Shown: positions 6,825 to 15,953 of the stretch, one piece after another
How positions within the stretch are numbered: position 1 is the stretch's first letter
Layout of the letters: every line of letters begins with the position of its first letter
From: Leptolyngbyaceae cyanobacterium CSU_1_3
Lineage (GTDB): Bacteria; Cyanobacteriota; Cyanobacteriia; Leptolyngbyales; Leptolyngbyaceae
Assembly (NCBI GenBank): GCA_012034655.1
Contig: JAAUOZ010000038.1
Span: 1-37,107 of the forward strand
Reading direction: 5' to 3'
Length of the DNA stretch: 37,107 nucleotides
Made by a program: the position numbers and the translations under genes
Notes under the pieces: generated by a model
Seen by the model: only the letters and a program-made list of their open reading frames with translations
Told to the model about the DNA's origin: nothing
Database searches by the model: none

Positions 6825-9800
6825 TTATTCTCTAGTTTGTTGTTGAGTCAAGTGATAGTAACTGCCTTGCCGTTCCATGAGACGATCGTGGGTTCCTTGT
6901 TCAACGATCGTGCCGCGATCGAGCACCAAGATCCAATCAGCATAACGAATCGTAGACAGACGATGGGCGATGATCAAGGTGGTGCAAGTGGCGGAAATTT
7001 GGAGTAAGTTTTGCTGAAATCTGCGCTCTGAAGCTGCATCAAGTGCACTCGTTGCCTCGTCAAAAATTAGAATCTGAGGGTTGCTCAACAGCGCCCGCGC
7101 GATCGCAATTCGTTGTCGCTGCCCTCCTGAAAGTAATGCGCCGCGCTCGCCCACCTTGGTGTGATATCCCAAGGGTAACTCTTGAATAAAAGCATGGGCT
7201 TCGGCAAGCTTTGCACTCGCGATCGCAGCTTCTAAGCTCACATCCGATGCAAATAAAGTAATGTTTTCGAGAATGCTGCCAGAGAACAAAAAACAATCCT
7301 GGGGAACTACTCCTATCTGCGATCGTAGAGACTTCAAAGACACATGGCGAAGATCGTGATCGTCAATCAGAATGCGACCCTGTTGAGGATGGTAAAGTCC
7401 TTGCAGAAGATTGACTAAGGTGCTTTTGCCAGAGCCACTTTGACCGACGATTGCGATCGTTTCCCCAGGCTGAGCAGTAAAGGAAATATTTTGCAGCGTG
7501 TTAGGCTCTTCGTCCCCATAGCGAAAGGTGACATTCTCAAAAATAATTTCGCCCCGCAGTGAAGGCAACACGATCGCTGGCTTCTGAGGATTTTCTTCGG
7601 GCTGAGCACCAAACACATCATTGAGACGTTCGATGGCAATCACGACTTCTTGTAGTTCGTCCCACAGGCGAGTCAGGGCGACGATCGGGCTGAGAACATT
7701 ACCGACCAGCATGTTAAATGCGACGAACTGACCTACCGTTAACTCGCCCCGCATCACGAGAGAAGCCCCATACCAGAGCAGCGCCGTACTGCCCACGGTA
7801 TTGATCACACTACTTACGGCTTGGACTCGATTGGCTAACTTTTGCCCCCGAAATTGAGCATTCATGGTCTCTGTTAAACGGTCTTCCCAGCGCCAACGTA
7901 AGTCTCGTTCAGCCGCCGCTGTTTTGATGGTTTCAATGCCTGTCAACATTTCAACGAGCGAAGATGTTTCAGCAGATTCTCGATTAAAAATCTCACGAGA
8001 GATGTGGCGCATAAAAGGTGTGGCTACTAACACTAAAATCACCAGTGCTGGAATCAGCGCCACCACCAACAGCGTCAAGCTCCAGTTATAGTAGGCCATC
8101 AATCCTAGGTAGACGAAGACCATCAGCGCGTCTAACCAGGTGACGATCGCCTGGCGCGTCAGAAATAGCTGAACCTTCTGATTTTCTTGCACTCGCGTGA
8201 TGATATCACCCACATGCCGCGACTCAAAAAACCTTAAGGGCAACAGCAACGTGTGGCTAATAAATCCACTAATCAGTGTTAAATCTAGTCGGTTAGAAAA
8301 ATAATCTAGTAAATACTGACGAATAAAAACTAATCCAATATTCCACAAACTAAATAACAATAAACCAATTGTAAAAACGTTCAGCGCAACAAAGCTTTTT
8401 TGTACGATGACTCGATCGAGGATCAGTTGCGTGAACAGGGGCGTGATCAGACTAAATATCTGAATCAGCAGCGAAGCAAAAACAATTTGAGCAATCAGCG
8501 ATCGATAGGGTAAAAACAGAGTCCAAAATCGATTGAGTGATGGCTTATTATCCTCGATCGTATTTAACTGAGTTGTTGGATCTAACAACAGCGCAAAACC
8601 AGTCCAGAAACGCTGAAATTCAGTCAGCGAGATCGTTTTTCGACCCAAAGCCGGATCAGCGATCGTCACCTTATTTCTGCGAGACTGGTAGACCACAACA
8701 TAGTGATCTCCTTGCCAGTGGGCAATCCAAGGATTGGGCTGTTGCACTAGTTGCCCCAGACTGGCTCGCACAGGTCGCGCTTGAAATCCAATGCTCTCTG
8801 CCGTCGTTGCCAAACTTTTTAAGGAGGCTCCATTGCGTCCCACATTTGCCAAATTTCGCAACATATTCAGGCTAAGTCGCTTGCCCCAATATTTGCCAAT
8901 CATGGCCAGACAAGTGACCCCACAGTCGGCTTGGCTTTGCTGTTGGATGAAAGGCTGTTGGGGCCATCTGGGGCGACGGGGGGTCGGGTGGGGAAGTTGG
9001 AGCGGTGGAGTGTCTTCGGCAGGCGGTGCGAGAGGAGCGGCGGCTGGTTTTCGCCCTGGTGGGCGGGTGGGTGAGTGGCTGAGAGCGGTTTCTGGAGAGG
9101 CAGGGAGGTGGTAAAGAATAAGATCGGTAGCGGCGATCGTATCCGTGGCAGTAACACTTGAACCGATGGCGATTAATTGTCCTTCAAGGGTGTAGAGTTC
9201 ACCGTGACGCAGCCAATATTGCCCAGAGGGTAAAGTTTCGCCCGCCGCAATTCTGACTTCTTGCAGGTGAGAAAGCCGTGTTTGAAGTTCTAGACTGGTG
9301 AGCGAGCGCAGCGCAGTCTGCGTTTTGAAAAAGATCAACTGGTTGCGTTTCTGAGACTGTTGTTGCAAAAAACTTTGTAGGGATGGCAGCTTTTCTAGCC
9401 AGGGCTTGAGCGCGGTTTGGGAGATGAAAGCGACTTGCCCAGCAGTAGCAGCGATCGCCCGATCGCCCAGCCATGCCTCGCTCAACTCGTCTTCTGCGCC
9501 AAAGCTGTCACCCGCTTCTAAAACCGTTGCCGAGACATCTCTCTGTTGATCAACACTAAGGCACAACAGCCGAACTCGCCCAGTGCAAATGACATAAAAA
9601 TTGCCCTCCTCCAGCACCTCCCCCAACCGAAAATCACGCCTCTCAAACGACTGGCAAAAAGCCTCTGCCTGGGCGCTCTCAATTTGGGCTAAAGATAAAA
9701 GCTTGGCAAAAGTCTGCCCATTTGGGCTGATATCAGCAAGCTTAGGCGTAGCCAGATGGCTCGATAAAACAGTCCGCGACGGGGAAGGTTGGCTTGGCAT
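6825..9800 (-). CDS. Cyclic-nucleotide-domain C39 peptidase ABC exporter
   Basis: A 991-residue type I secretion/bacteriocin-type exporter. Residues about 50-145 form a cyclic nucleotide-binding-like domain (GAEDEL...DRAIAA resembles a phosphate-binding cassette). A Pro-rich linker follows (about 240-285), then a C39 peptidase with intact catalytic residues: Gln290, Cys293 (QADCG), His366 (GDHY) and Asp382 (IADPA). Six transmembrane helices span about 430-700. The nucleotide-binding domain has Walker A GQSGSGKST, signature LSGGQRQRIAIARAL, Walker B ILIFDEATSALD and switch IIAHRLSTIR. C39 domains remove double-Gly leaders from exported peptides. No HlyD partner is adjacent in the same direction and no clear double-Gly precursor was seen; the devB product on the other strand is probably dedicated to devCA. 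Confidence 0.93.
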   Translation of the reverse strand: MPSQPSPSRTVLSSHLATPKLADISPNGQTFAKLLSLAQIESAQAEAFCQSFERRDFRLGEVLEEGNFYVICTGRVRLLCLSVDQQRDVSATVLEAGDSFGAEDELSEAWLGDRAIAATAGQVAFISQTALKPWLEKLPSLQSFLQQQSQKRNQLIFFKTQTALRSLTSLELQTRLSHLQEVRIAAGETLPSGQYWLRHGELYTLEGQLIAIGSSVTATDTIAATDLILYHLPASPETALSHSPTRPPGRKPAAAPLAPPAEDTPPLQLPHPTPRRPRWPQQPFIQQQSQADCGVTCLAMIGKYWGKRLSLNMLRNLANVGRNGASLKSLATTAESIGFQARPVRASLGQLVQQPNPWIAHWQGDHYVVVYQSRRNKVTIADPALGRKTISLTEFQRFWTGFALLLDPTTQLNTIEDNKPSLNRFWTLFLPYRSLIAQIVFASLLIQIFSLITPLFTQLILDRVIVQKSFVALNVFTIGLLLFSLWNIGLVFIRQYLLDYFSNRLDLTLISGFISHTLLLPLRFFESRHVGDIITRVQENQKVQLFLTRQAIVTWLDALMVFVYLGLMAYYNWSLTLLVVALIPALVILVLVATPFMRHISREIFNRESAETSSLVEMLTGIETIKTAAAERDLRWRWEDRLTETMNAQFRGQKLANRVQAVSSVINTVGSTALLWYGASLVMRGELTVGQFVAFNMLVGNVLSPIVALTRLWDELQEVVIAIERLNDVFGAQPEENPQKPAIVLPSLRGEIIFENVTFRYGDEEPNTLQNISFTAQPGETIAIVGQSGSGKSTLVNLLQGLYHPQQGRILIDDHDLRHVSLKSLRSQIGVVPQDCFLFSGSILENITLFASDVSLEAAIASAKLAEAHAFIQELPLGYHTKVGERGALLSGGQRQRIAIARALLSNPQILIFDEATSALDAASERRFQQNLLQISATCTTLIIAHRLSTIRYADWILVLDRGTIVEQGTHDRLMERQGSYYHLTQQQTRE

Positions 9801-10376
9801 CTAAAACCCTGAGAAGCAGTAGAAGGGCAATGACAGATCTTGTTCATGTTATAAATCTCTACGGTCAAAATTTTTACAGGCTTTATTAAAGCTTGGTAAA
9901 AGTACGGAGATTGTTTTGATTGTGCAAGGGTGGTTTGAAGTTCCGGGTACTTAGAGAATTCCCAGTAAGAAAGGAGCCGAGGGAGTAGGCGAAATGGCTC
10001 GATCGATAGCCCATTCTTGCAACACTATCTCGTCATAAAACGCCGTCTTTGCCAAAACACATCTTTGCCAAAACACATCTTTGCCAAAACTATAGAGGGA
10101 CTGAATCCTACATCTGTCTCAGTATTTTGCCGTATTAATTCACTATTTATAGAAAAATTTATACGTTTATTAAAATAGATTTATCGTGTATTTACGTAAG
10201 TACTGATAATCTAGTTGCAAGCAGTCAGCCTCTACCAAATAGCGAGTTTGTCTAATATCAAGCCCCCATGCAGGTGCATCCATTCAAAAGTCACTAGTAA
10301 TTGATGTAACTGCAAATCCAAAACAGTCAAGCATCTAGAAATTTGTCGAACGAAAAATCACACAAACGAGGATTTT
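9801..10376. other. Divergent intergenic region with 16-bp tandem repeat
   Basis: These 576 bases separate two divergent genes and must hold both promoters. I see no gene. A tandem repeat lies at 10046-10090, followed by an AT-rich stretch (about 10130-10210) that probably contains promoter sequence for the PEP-CTERM gene. Confidence 0.6.
10046..10090. repeat. 16-bp tandem repeat, 2.8 copies
   Basis: The unit TCTTTGCCAAAACACA occurs at 10046 and 10062 and then partially at 10078-10090, with no mismatches. It lies in the divergent promoter region between the C39 exporter and the PEP-CTERM gene. Confidence 0.9.
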
Positions 10377-11300
10377 ATGGGATTGAGACTTCAACTAACT
10401 CAGCGATGGCTTGTCCTGGTTGCGCCCCTAATCGCTGGCGTGTCGATCGCCCCTGCCCCCACTCTGGCAGCCGCGCTTTCCTCTTCTTGCCCTGGGCTGT
10501 CTGCCCCAGCGCTGCTTTCGACATTTGCCTCCTCCTGCGCCAAGGTGAATTTGAGCAACTTCAGCGTTGCCCCCGACCAAACGGGCACTCTGACCGACAC
10601 CGACACCGAGACCACCTCCCAGGGAGGATTTGTCTTAGGGAAGGCAGATGCAACTGCAAGCTTTGATGCCAAAAAAAAGAAAGCAGAAAATCAGTCCTAC
10701 GCTTGGGCAGGTGGCATTGGCTCCCAATATGAAGGTCTAGCCGAAAGCACAGCGGCAATTTTTGGCTACAACTTTGCCGTCAACAAAAAAGCCAATGACA
10801 AGTCAGACGATTTTTTCTCCTTCGACTTCTCCGCCCTGCTAGAACTAGTCACCAAAGTGACCAATCCTGCTAAGGAAGTGGCTGAAGCCAGTGGTGATGT
10901 CTCGTTTCTGCTGTATGCCAGCGACAAAAAACTAAAAAACCGTAACCTAGATGAGCTTGAAGAAAACGCCACGCTAATCGATGCTTTTGCCATCAACGGT
11001 AAACTGAGCACGATCGCCTCTCCTGCCTTTACACTGTCCAGCTTTGACCCAACGGGCTTCAATCCCATCTTCGACGAGAACACGGAAGCGATCGCTCCCT
11101 TTGGTCAAGCAGTCGGCATTACAGCCAAGGGCAAATATTCTAGAGAGTTTCATAAACTTACCTATCTAACCCTGGTCGAGGTCAAGCAAAACAGAGCATT
11201 TGTGAGAGCGCCCGAACCGATGACTGCGGTGGCGCTTTTCTGTGTGGCCGCCGCCCTTGGAGCCGGGAGGCTGAAGAGAGGGGTGAGGGGTGAAGAATGA
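10377..11300 (+). CDS. PEP-CTERM-like secreted protein
   Basis: A 307-residue exported protein. The N-terminus is a Sec signal peptide (positive start, hydrophobic stretch to about residue 30, cleavage probably near PTLAAA). The C-terminus has the tripartite sorting signal: the motif PEP in RAPEPM, a hydrophobic helix (TAVALFCVAAALGAG) and a basic tail (RLKRGVR). In PEP-CTERM systems an exosortase processes this tail and places the protein at the cell surface; no exosortase is in the window. The body (residues 35-275) is polar, Lys/Asp-rich and of unknown function. The RBS GAGG precedes the ATG. Confidence 0.82.
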   Translation: MGLRLQLTQRWLVLVAPLIAGVSIAPAPTLAAALSSSCPGLSAPALLSTFASSCAKVNLSNFSVAPDQTGTLTDTDTETTSQGGFVLGKADATASFDAKKKKAENQSYAWAGGIGSQYEGLAESTAAIFGYNFAVNKKANDKSDDFFSFDFSALLELVTKVTNPAKEVAEASGDVSFLLYASDKKLKNRNLDELEENATLIDAFAINGKLSTIASPAFTLSSFDPTGFNPIFDENTEAIAPFGQAVGITAKGKYSREFHKLTYLTLVEVKQNRAFVRAPEPMTAVALFCVAAALGAGRLKRGVRGEE

Positions 11301-11733
11301 GGAAATGAGGGAAACCAGATTGCTGCTTCTGTCTGAGATGGAGTCAATCTAGATTTTGTTTAACCCTCCTCTCTATCGTGCGTGATGTAGAGTTTGGTTC
11401 GTCTAACGCTCAGGATTATTTAAGTCCAGCGATCGCGGGTACATGGGATAGATTTCTCTGAACGGGGTAGATCTGTTTTTTGTGACCGCGATTTTTTTGG
11501 CTAAAAAACCTTAAAAGCTTAATGAGAAGTATTTGCAAAAGCTTAATTCTCGTGTATCTTAATGATTAGACGTTATTGAATATAATTATCAACAAACGAG
11601 TTACCTTTACCTCCAGGGTTCACCGTCTAGTGTTAAGGCTTCTATCGTTGATGTCATTGACTCCGACGAAAAATCAAACGTAGATCTACTCACAGGAAAA
11701 ATTAGGAACTATACTTCAAGTAGCTGGGCACTC
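11301..11733. promoter_or_regulatory. Gene-free region with candidate promoter for the small conserved protein
   Basis: No gene is visible in these 433 bases. A TATAAT hexamer lies at 11581-11586, about 150 bases before the next ATG; the matching -35 region is poor, so this is only a candidate. The word AAAAGCTTAAT occurs twice just upstream (about 11511 and 11537) as a direct repeat. Confidence 0.35.
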
Positions 11734-11976
11734 ATGAATCATTCTCAATATCAGTCTGCGCTGGGGCAGGTTGTGCAAATCTCACGAAGCGATCGCTGGC
11801 AAGCCTCGCACCGCCTCCAAGAACTCTCTATTCCTTGTTATCAGACTGAAGATGGCTGTCTGCGAGTGGATGCTTCCAACCTGGTCGAAATTTTGCTAGT
11901 GCGGAGCGTCATTCAACAGCTAACGGTTCCCCGACAAAGTTTGGCAGATTGGCTCGATCGCTGTTGGTCAGTTTGA
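11734..11976 (+). CDS. Small conserved hypothetical protein (cyanobacterial type)
   Basis: An 80-residue soluble protein with no transmembrane helix or metal motif. The segment DRWQASHRLQELSIPC resembles a small family of cyanobacterial proteins that I recall without a firm function. The composition is ordinary, with a helix-rich C-terminus (VEILLVRSVIQQL). Stop codons in frame upstream and the ATG after GGGCACTC support this start. It is followed by a hairpin-rich gap and looks monocistronic. Confidence 0.65.
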   Translation: MNHSQYQSALGQVVQISRSDRWQASHRLQELSIPCYQTEDGCLRVDASNLVEILLVRSVIQQLTVPRQSLADWLDRCWSV

Positions 11977-12002
11977 TAAGGGGTTTGCATGAAAATAAAA
12001 GA

Positions 12003-12060
12003 CCCGTGAATCGGGCTTCGGCTCTGCTCAACCTTCAACCGTCGAGGGTTGAGCGAAGTA
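12003..12060 (+). terminator. Hairpin element after the small conserved gene, related to the dispersed repeats
   Basis: Two stems are visible: CCCG/CGGG (12003-12006 with 12012-12015) and GCTCAACC/GGTTGAGC (12026-12033 with 12047-12054). TTCGGCTCTGCTCAACC is close to the core of the repeat copies at 6685 and 17261. It may act as a terminator, although no T-run follows. Confidence 0.45.
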
Positions 12061-12185
12061 AAAATCCGTCGGGTGGGGCATGATTACCTCGCAAATCCCT
12101 AAAATTCAGCCCAATTTGACCCAAGTTCAATACTCTCAATTCAACATTTGCAATTCATACGCTCTATCAACTGGGGAACCGAGTC

Positions 12186-12797
12186 ATGGGGAAATCGAAG
12201 CAAAGCCGCTCTGAATTTAGTCTAGAGGGGCGATTTTTGGGATACATCGTCGAAGATGGCTACAAAATCAAGCAGATGCGCCTGACGACTGCCGAAGGGG
12301 AGTGTTTTATTAAACTGACCAAAGAGGCCAGGGCAAGTCTAGGCAAGGTGCTAGTTCCGGGCGATTGGGTGAAAGTTGAGGGTACGAAGAAGGTTGATCA
12401 AGACAGCGAAATTGTGAAGCTGAAAGCGTATTGGATTGGGACGATCGTCCCCACCCCAATGAGCAAGCCAGAAGTGCGCCCCAGCAAAGCAAAGCAAAGT
12501 ATTCTCGTCTGCCAAAAATCGAGCTGCATGAAGCGCGGCGGCAAAGCGATCTGTCAGGCATTAGAGGAAACCTTGAGCGATCGCGGGTTAGAGGGTCAAG
12601 TTGCCGTCAAAGGCACTGGCTGCATGAAGAACTGCGGCAAAGGGCCCAACGTGATCATGCCTGGCAAGGGCAGATATTGCCAGATAGATGCCAAAGAAAT
12701 TCCCGGACTCATCGACAAACATTTTCCAAAAGTGGAGCCGATGGCGATCGAAACAGCGATCGAAGACCTTCAAGAATTGCAGCCCATTGTGCTTTAG
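12186..12797 (+). CDS. (2Fe-2S) ferredoxin-domain (thioredoxin-like) protein
   Basis: A 203-residue protein in two parts. Residues about 8-88 look like an OB-fold (EGRFLGYIVEDGYKIKQ...VPGDWVKVEG). Residues about 104-180 are a thioredoxin-like [2Fe-2S] domain with the four cluster cysteines in CxxxxC (Cys109, Cys114) and CxxxC (Cys146, Cys150), the second within GCMKNCGKGPNV. Such domains occur alone in cyanobacteria and in NuoE or HoxE subunits. The electron-transfer partner is unknown and no redox gene is adjacent. It is convergent with the sugar dehydratase gene, with a strong hairpin between them. Confidence 0.88.
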   Translation: MGKSKQSRSEFSLEGRFLGYIVEDGYKIKQMRLTTAEGECFIKLTKEARASLGKVLVPGDWVKVEGTKKVDQDSEIVKLKAYWIGTIVPTPMSKPEVRPSKAKQSILVCQKSSCMKRGGKAICQALEETLSDRGLEGQVAVKGTGCMKNCGKGPNVIMPGKGRYCQIDAKEIPGLIDKHFPKVEPMAIETAIEDLQELQPIVL

Positions 12798-12897
12798 CGG
12801 ATGTTTGAGCAGTATCGTTCTGGCATTCACCCGCCCCAGAAAGTACCCGCTACCTATAAATGCTGGTAGATGCATGGCACTGCTGTGCCCTTAACGG

Positions 12898-12938
12898 ACG
12901 CGAATTCGATGGCGCTAAAAGTGCCATCGAATTCGCGT
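12898..12938. terminator. Bidirectional terminator-like perfect hairpin
   Basis: A perfect 16-bp stem: ACGCGAATTCGATGGC (12898-12913) pairs with GCCATCGAATTCGCGT (12923-12938) around a 9-base loop. It lies between the convergent [2Fe-2S] and dehydratase genes, where it could serve both. No long T-run follows on either side. A smaller hairpin (GGCAC/GTGCC) lies at about 12876-12889. Confidence 0.7.
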
Positions 12939-12965
12939 TAAAGAAAGAAGGCGATCGGGGCTGGG

Positions 12966-14939
12966 CTACTTTTGCTTGAGCGCCATTGTGTTGTGCTTTT
13001 GGGGCTGATATTCTGGCACGAGGGTTTTGAGGAGCGATCGCATTGCGATTCCGTCTTTCTGGTTGGCCGCCAAAAATAGACGATTGAGTAAGGGTTCGAG
13101 TTGGCTCCAGGGCATCATGGCTTCTCTGGCAGCGTAGATTTTGGGATGATCGGTCGCGATGACGTTATCTCCAGCAATCAAAAGCTCTTCGTAAAGCTTT
13201 TCGCCAGGGCGCAGCCCCGTTAGATGAATATCAATGTCTTCGCCAGGAACAAAGCCGCTCAGTTCGATCATCTGCACTGCCAAATCGTAGATCTTCACAG
13301 GTTCGCCCATTTCTAGCAAAACACCTCGCCCCCCTGACCCATTGCCCCCGCCTGAATCACCAACCGCGACGCTTCGGGGATTGACATAAAATATCGGGTG
13401 ATGTCGGGATGGGTGAGGGTGATTGGCTTGCCATCGGCGATTTGTTTGCGGAAGCGGGGCACAACCGAACCGTTGCTCCCCAGCACATTGCCAAAGCGCA
13501 CCATCACAAATCGTGTGTGAGTGTCGGGTTGGGCCGCGAGGGCTTGCAGAACCAATTCCGCCGATCGCTTGGTGGCTCCCATCACATTCGTGGGGCGGAC
13601 TGCCTTATCCGTAGAAATCAGCACAAAGGTTTTAGCTCGACAGTGATTGGCCGCCCGTGCCGCCGTCAGCGTGCCGTAGACATTATTAATAATTCCCTGA
13701 GCAGAATTAGACTCCACCAGCGGCACATGTTTGTAGGCGGCTGCATGGTAGACCGTTTCCACTTGATATTGGGTCAACACTTCTTCGAGCCGCTCGGCAT
13801 CGGTCGACAGACCCCAAACAGGCAGCCCGTGCGATGTGGGGATACTGTTCGGCGAGGTCGATGTCGATCGAATATAGGGCAAACTCGTTCAGTTCATAGA
13901 GCACCAGCATTCGCGGGTTGAGTTGGGCAATTTGGCGACAGAGTTCTGACCCGATCGAGCCGCCTGCCCCCGTCACCAACACTGATTGCCCAGTAATGTT
14001 GACTTGCAGCAGTTCAGGGTTAGGCAACACTTCTTCTCGCCCCAGCAGGTCAGCAATATCAACATTGCGAATCTGTCCGATCGGCACTTTGCCAGAGAGA
14101 ATTTCAGCGATCGTCGGCACGGTTTTGACTTCGATCGCCAGCCCCAGCAGCGAATCAATAATGCGGCGTTTCTCTTGGGGCGATGCAGAGGGCAGCGCCA
14201 GCAAAATGGTCTTAACCCGATAGCGAGTCACCAGCGTGGGCAAAAAGTCAGACTTGTAAATTCGCACCCCATTGACCAATCGACCCTGCACCGCAGGCTT
14301 GTCATCTACAAAGGCCACCACGTCGTAGGTACGCTCTCGATCGAGAGACTGAGCAATCTGATATCCCGCCGCGCCCGCTCCATAAATAATGATTCGTTGA
14401 GGTGCAGACCAGCCGCTCTGGGCAGCTTTGGTACGAATAGCCGGAGTCTCAACACGATTGAGGAGGCGATTCATCAAAAATCGAATGCCCACCACAAGCA
14501 CCCAGGTGATTAGAGCCGAAATGATCTGCACCGATCGAGGTAGGGGTCTAAATTGCAACACGGCGCACAAGGCCGTCAACGTGCCTTCGCTGATCACCAC
14601 TGCTTTCAGGGCCAACCCAAAAATTTCGACTCCCGTGTGACGCAGCAGCGCGTGATACATGCCAGTGATGTAAAAAATGCAGAACTTGACGGGAACAAGC
14701 AGCACGATCGTTGGCAAATATAGTGCGATTTGCTCTTGGATGGGCGAGTCCTCGAAGCGTAAACTCAGCGCAATATAAATAGCAACAATGAAAATAATGA
14801 CATCATTACTAAAAAAGATATAGCGTTTTACTCTTCCAGGCAAGCGGGCAACGCGCCTAAAGAAAAGATTTGGAAGGTTTAACTCAATAATGTGAGAAAG
14901 ACTGGAGAATATTGCTTGGGGTGGTGAATTCTTCATCAT
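12966..14939 (-). CDS. Membrane-bound nucleotide-sugar epimerase/dehydratase, CapD/WbpM type (two frame breaks)
   Basis: A polysaccharide-biosynthesis protein of the FlaA1/WbpM/CapD family that modifies UDP-sugars at the membrane. The N-terminal part has about four transmembrane helices, then a first Rossmann domain (IIYGAGAAGYQIAQSL). The main SDR domain has GAGGSIGSELCRQI and the long-SDR features of this family (STDKAVRPTNVMGATKRSAE, HAAAYKHVPLVE). The C-terminus has LTGLRPGEKLYEELL. The coding frame changes twice. Near 13802-13808 one base is extra (GSV then DAERLEEV). In the A-run 13318-13321 one base is missing (GGEVF then LEMGEPVKI). The changes cancel, giving about 657 residues, a normal family length. 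Open segments are 13707-14939, 13313-13882 and 12966-13319. Sequencing error is likely. Confidence 0.88.
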
Positions 14940-15953
14940 CTAAAACCTAATTGGGACTTTATCTTTGTGATGCTTACAAATTTGAAAAATTGATGACAAG
15001 CTTCTGAAAAATCTAGAGGCTTAAACGTCAAATTTCAACAAAAAGCTTGGACACAAAGATTGCCAAAAATCTGAAGACTTTATGGCTTCTATCGGTAAGA
15101 CACCCCTGTCAATTTGTGGTGCATATTGTGGTGCACAGCGGATTACACCTGTGACTCACAATAGATTATAAGTGATGGAACCATGTCTCTAAGAAGGTTT
15201 CAGAATCACAAAAACCCGTCATTAAATGCTTCAGTTCATTACTCTGCTTAGACAATTAATACATAGTAATGCTTCAATTTCTCTCATCAATTTAGTTGAA
15301 ATTAACTCAACAAATGGCTTAGTTAATTTCTCCTGATTCTTGAATTGAGTGACGATAGCTTACAATTATTCTGTGCGATCGAACCAAGCTTTTGAGATAA
15401 ATCTTTCTCTGATTAGTTGGCTCAATTTTGTATTCGTCTGTCTATTTTTTCAGCACTCTTTATTTTACAATTGGGACAAAATGAATAGCTCAAAATGGTT
15501 GGTTTAGCCCTTCCTCTGACTGCCTAGATCTAGCGGATTCTTTATTACTAGAAATGTTATCTGACTAACCAAGCCATCTACTATTCGTTCAAGCACTTAT
15601 TTTTGGTTGACCCTGATATCAGAGGTATCACGGATAGGCTCAGGCAGCGATCGCAGAGGAGCAATTGCGTGATTTCCCATCGGACTCTGGTTTTATTTTC
15701 TCCGTACACCCTGAGATTGAGTATCACTTTAGCGGATATCAGGCAAATTAGTCTGAGTTTGAGCCTGTAAAGTGACATTTTTGTCTCAAGTATTAAGAGT
15801 CTGTTAAGTTAACCTAGTTTCTACGGATAACACTGATTAAGTTTGAAAGGAGTTGTAGAAACCACTGATCTGCTTCGATCGAAGCTTAGGTGCTTTTCTG
15901 CTACTAGATTCGGATTTTACGTAGATAACTAGGTACAACTCTAAACAAAGGTC
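14940..15953. other. Long gene-free divergent intergenic region
   Basis: About 1 kb between divergent genes with no supportable gene. It holds a direct repeat (TGTGGTGCA twice near 15115-15135). On the plus strand, 15640-15751 reads as a protein-like tail (AEEQLRDFPSDSGFIFS...) ending in TAG, but with no start and a stop just upstream; it may be a decayed gene or chance. AT-rich stretches probably include both promoters. Confidence 0.55.

Noticed and set aside
10046..10090. CRISPR array
   Set aside because: The copies are directly adjacent with no spacers, and no cas gene is present. The same applies to the AAAG tract.
9801..11733. Small double-Gly leader peptide as substrate of the C39 exporter
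   Set aside because: I scanned the neighbourhood and found no short gene with a convincing leader; the PEP-CTERM protein has a Sec signal instead.
15640..15751. Protein-like tail in the long intergenic region
   Set aside because: It has no start codon, a stop directly upstream and no family I recognise.
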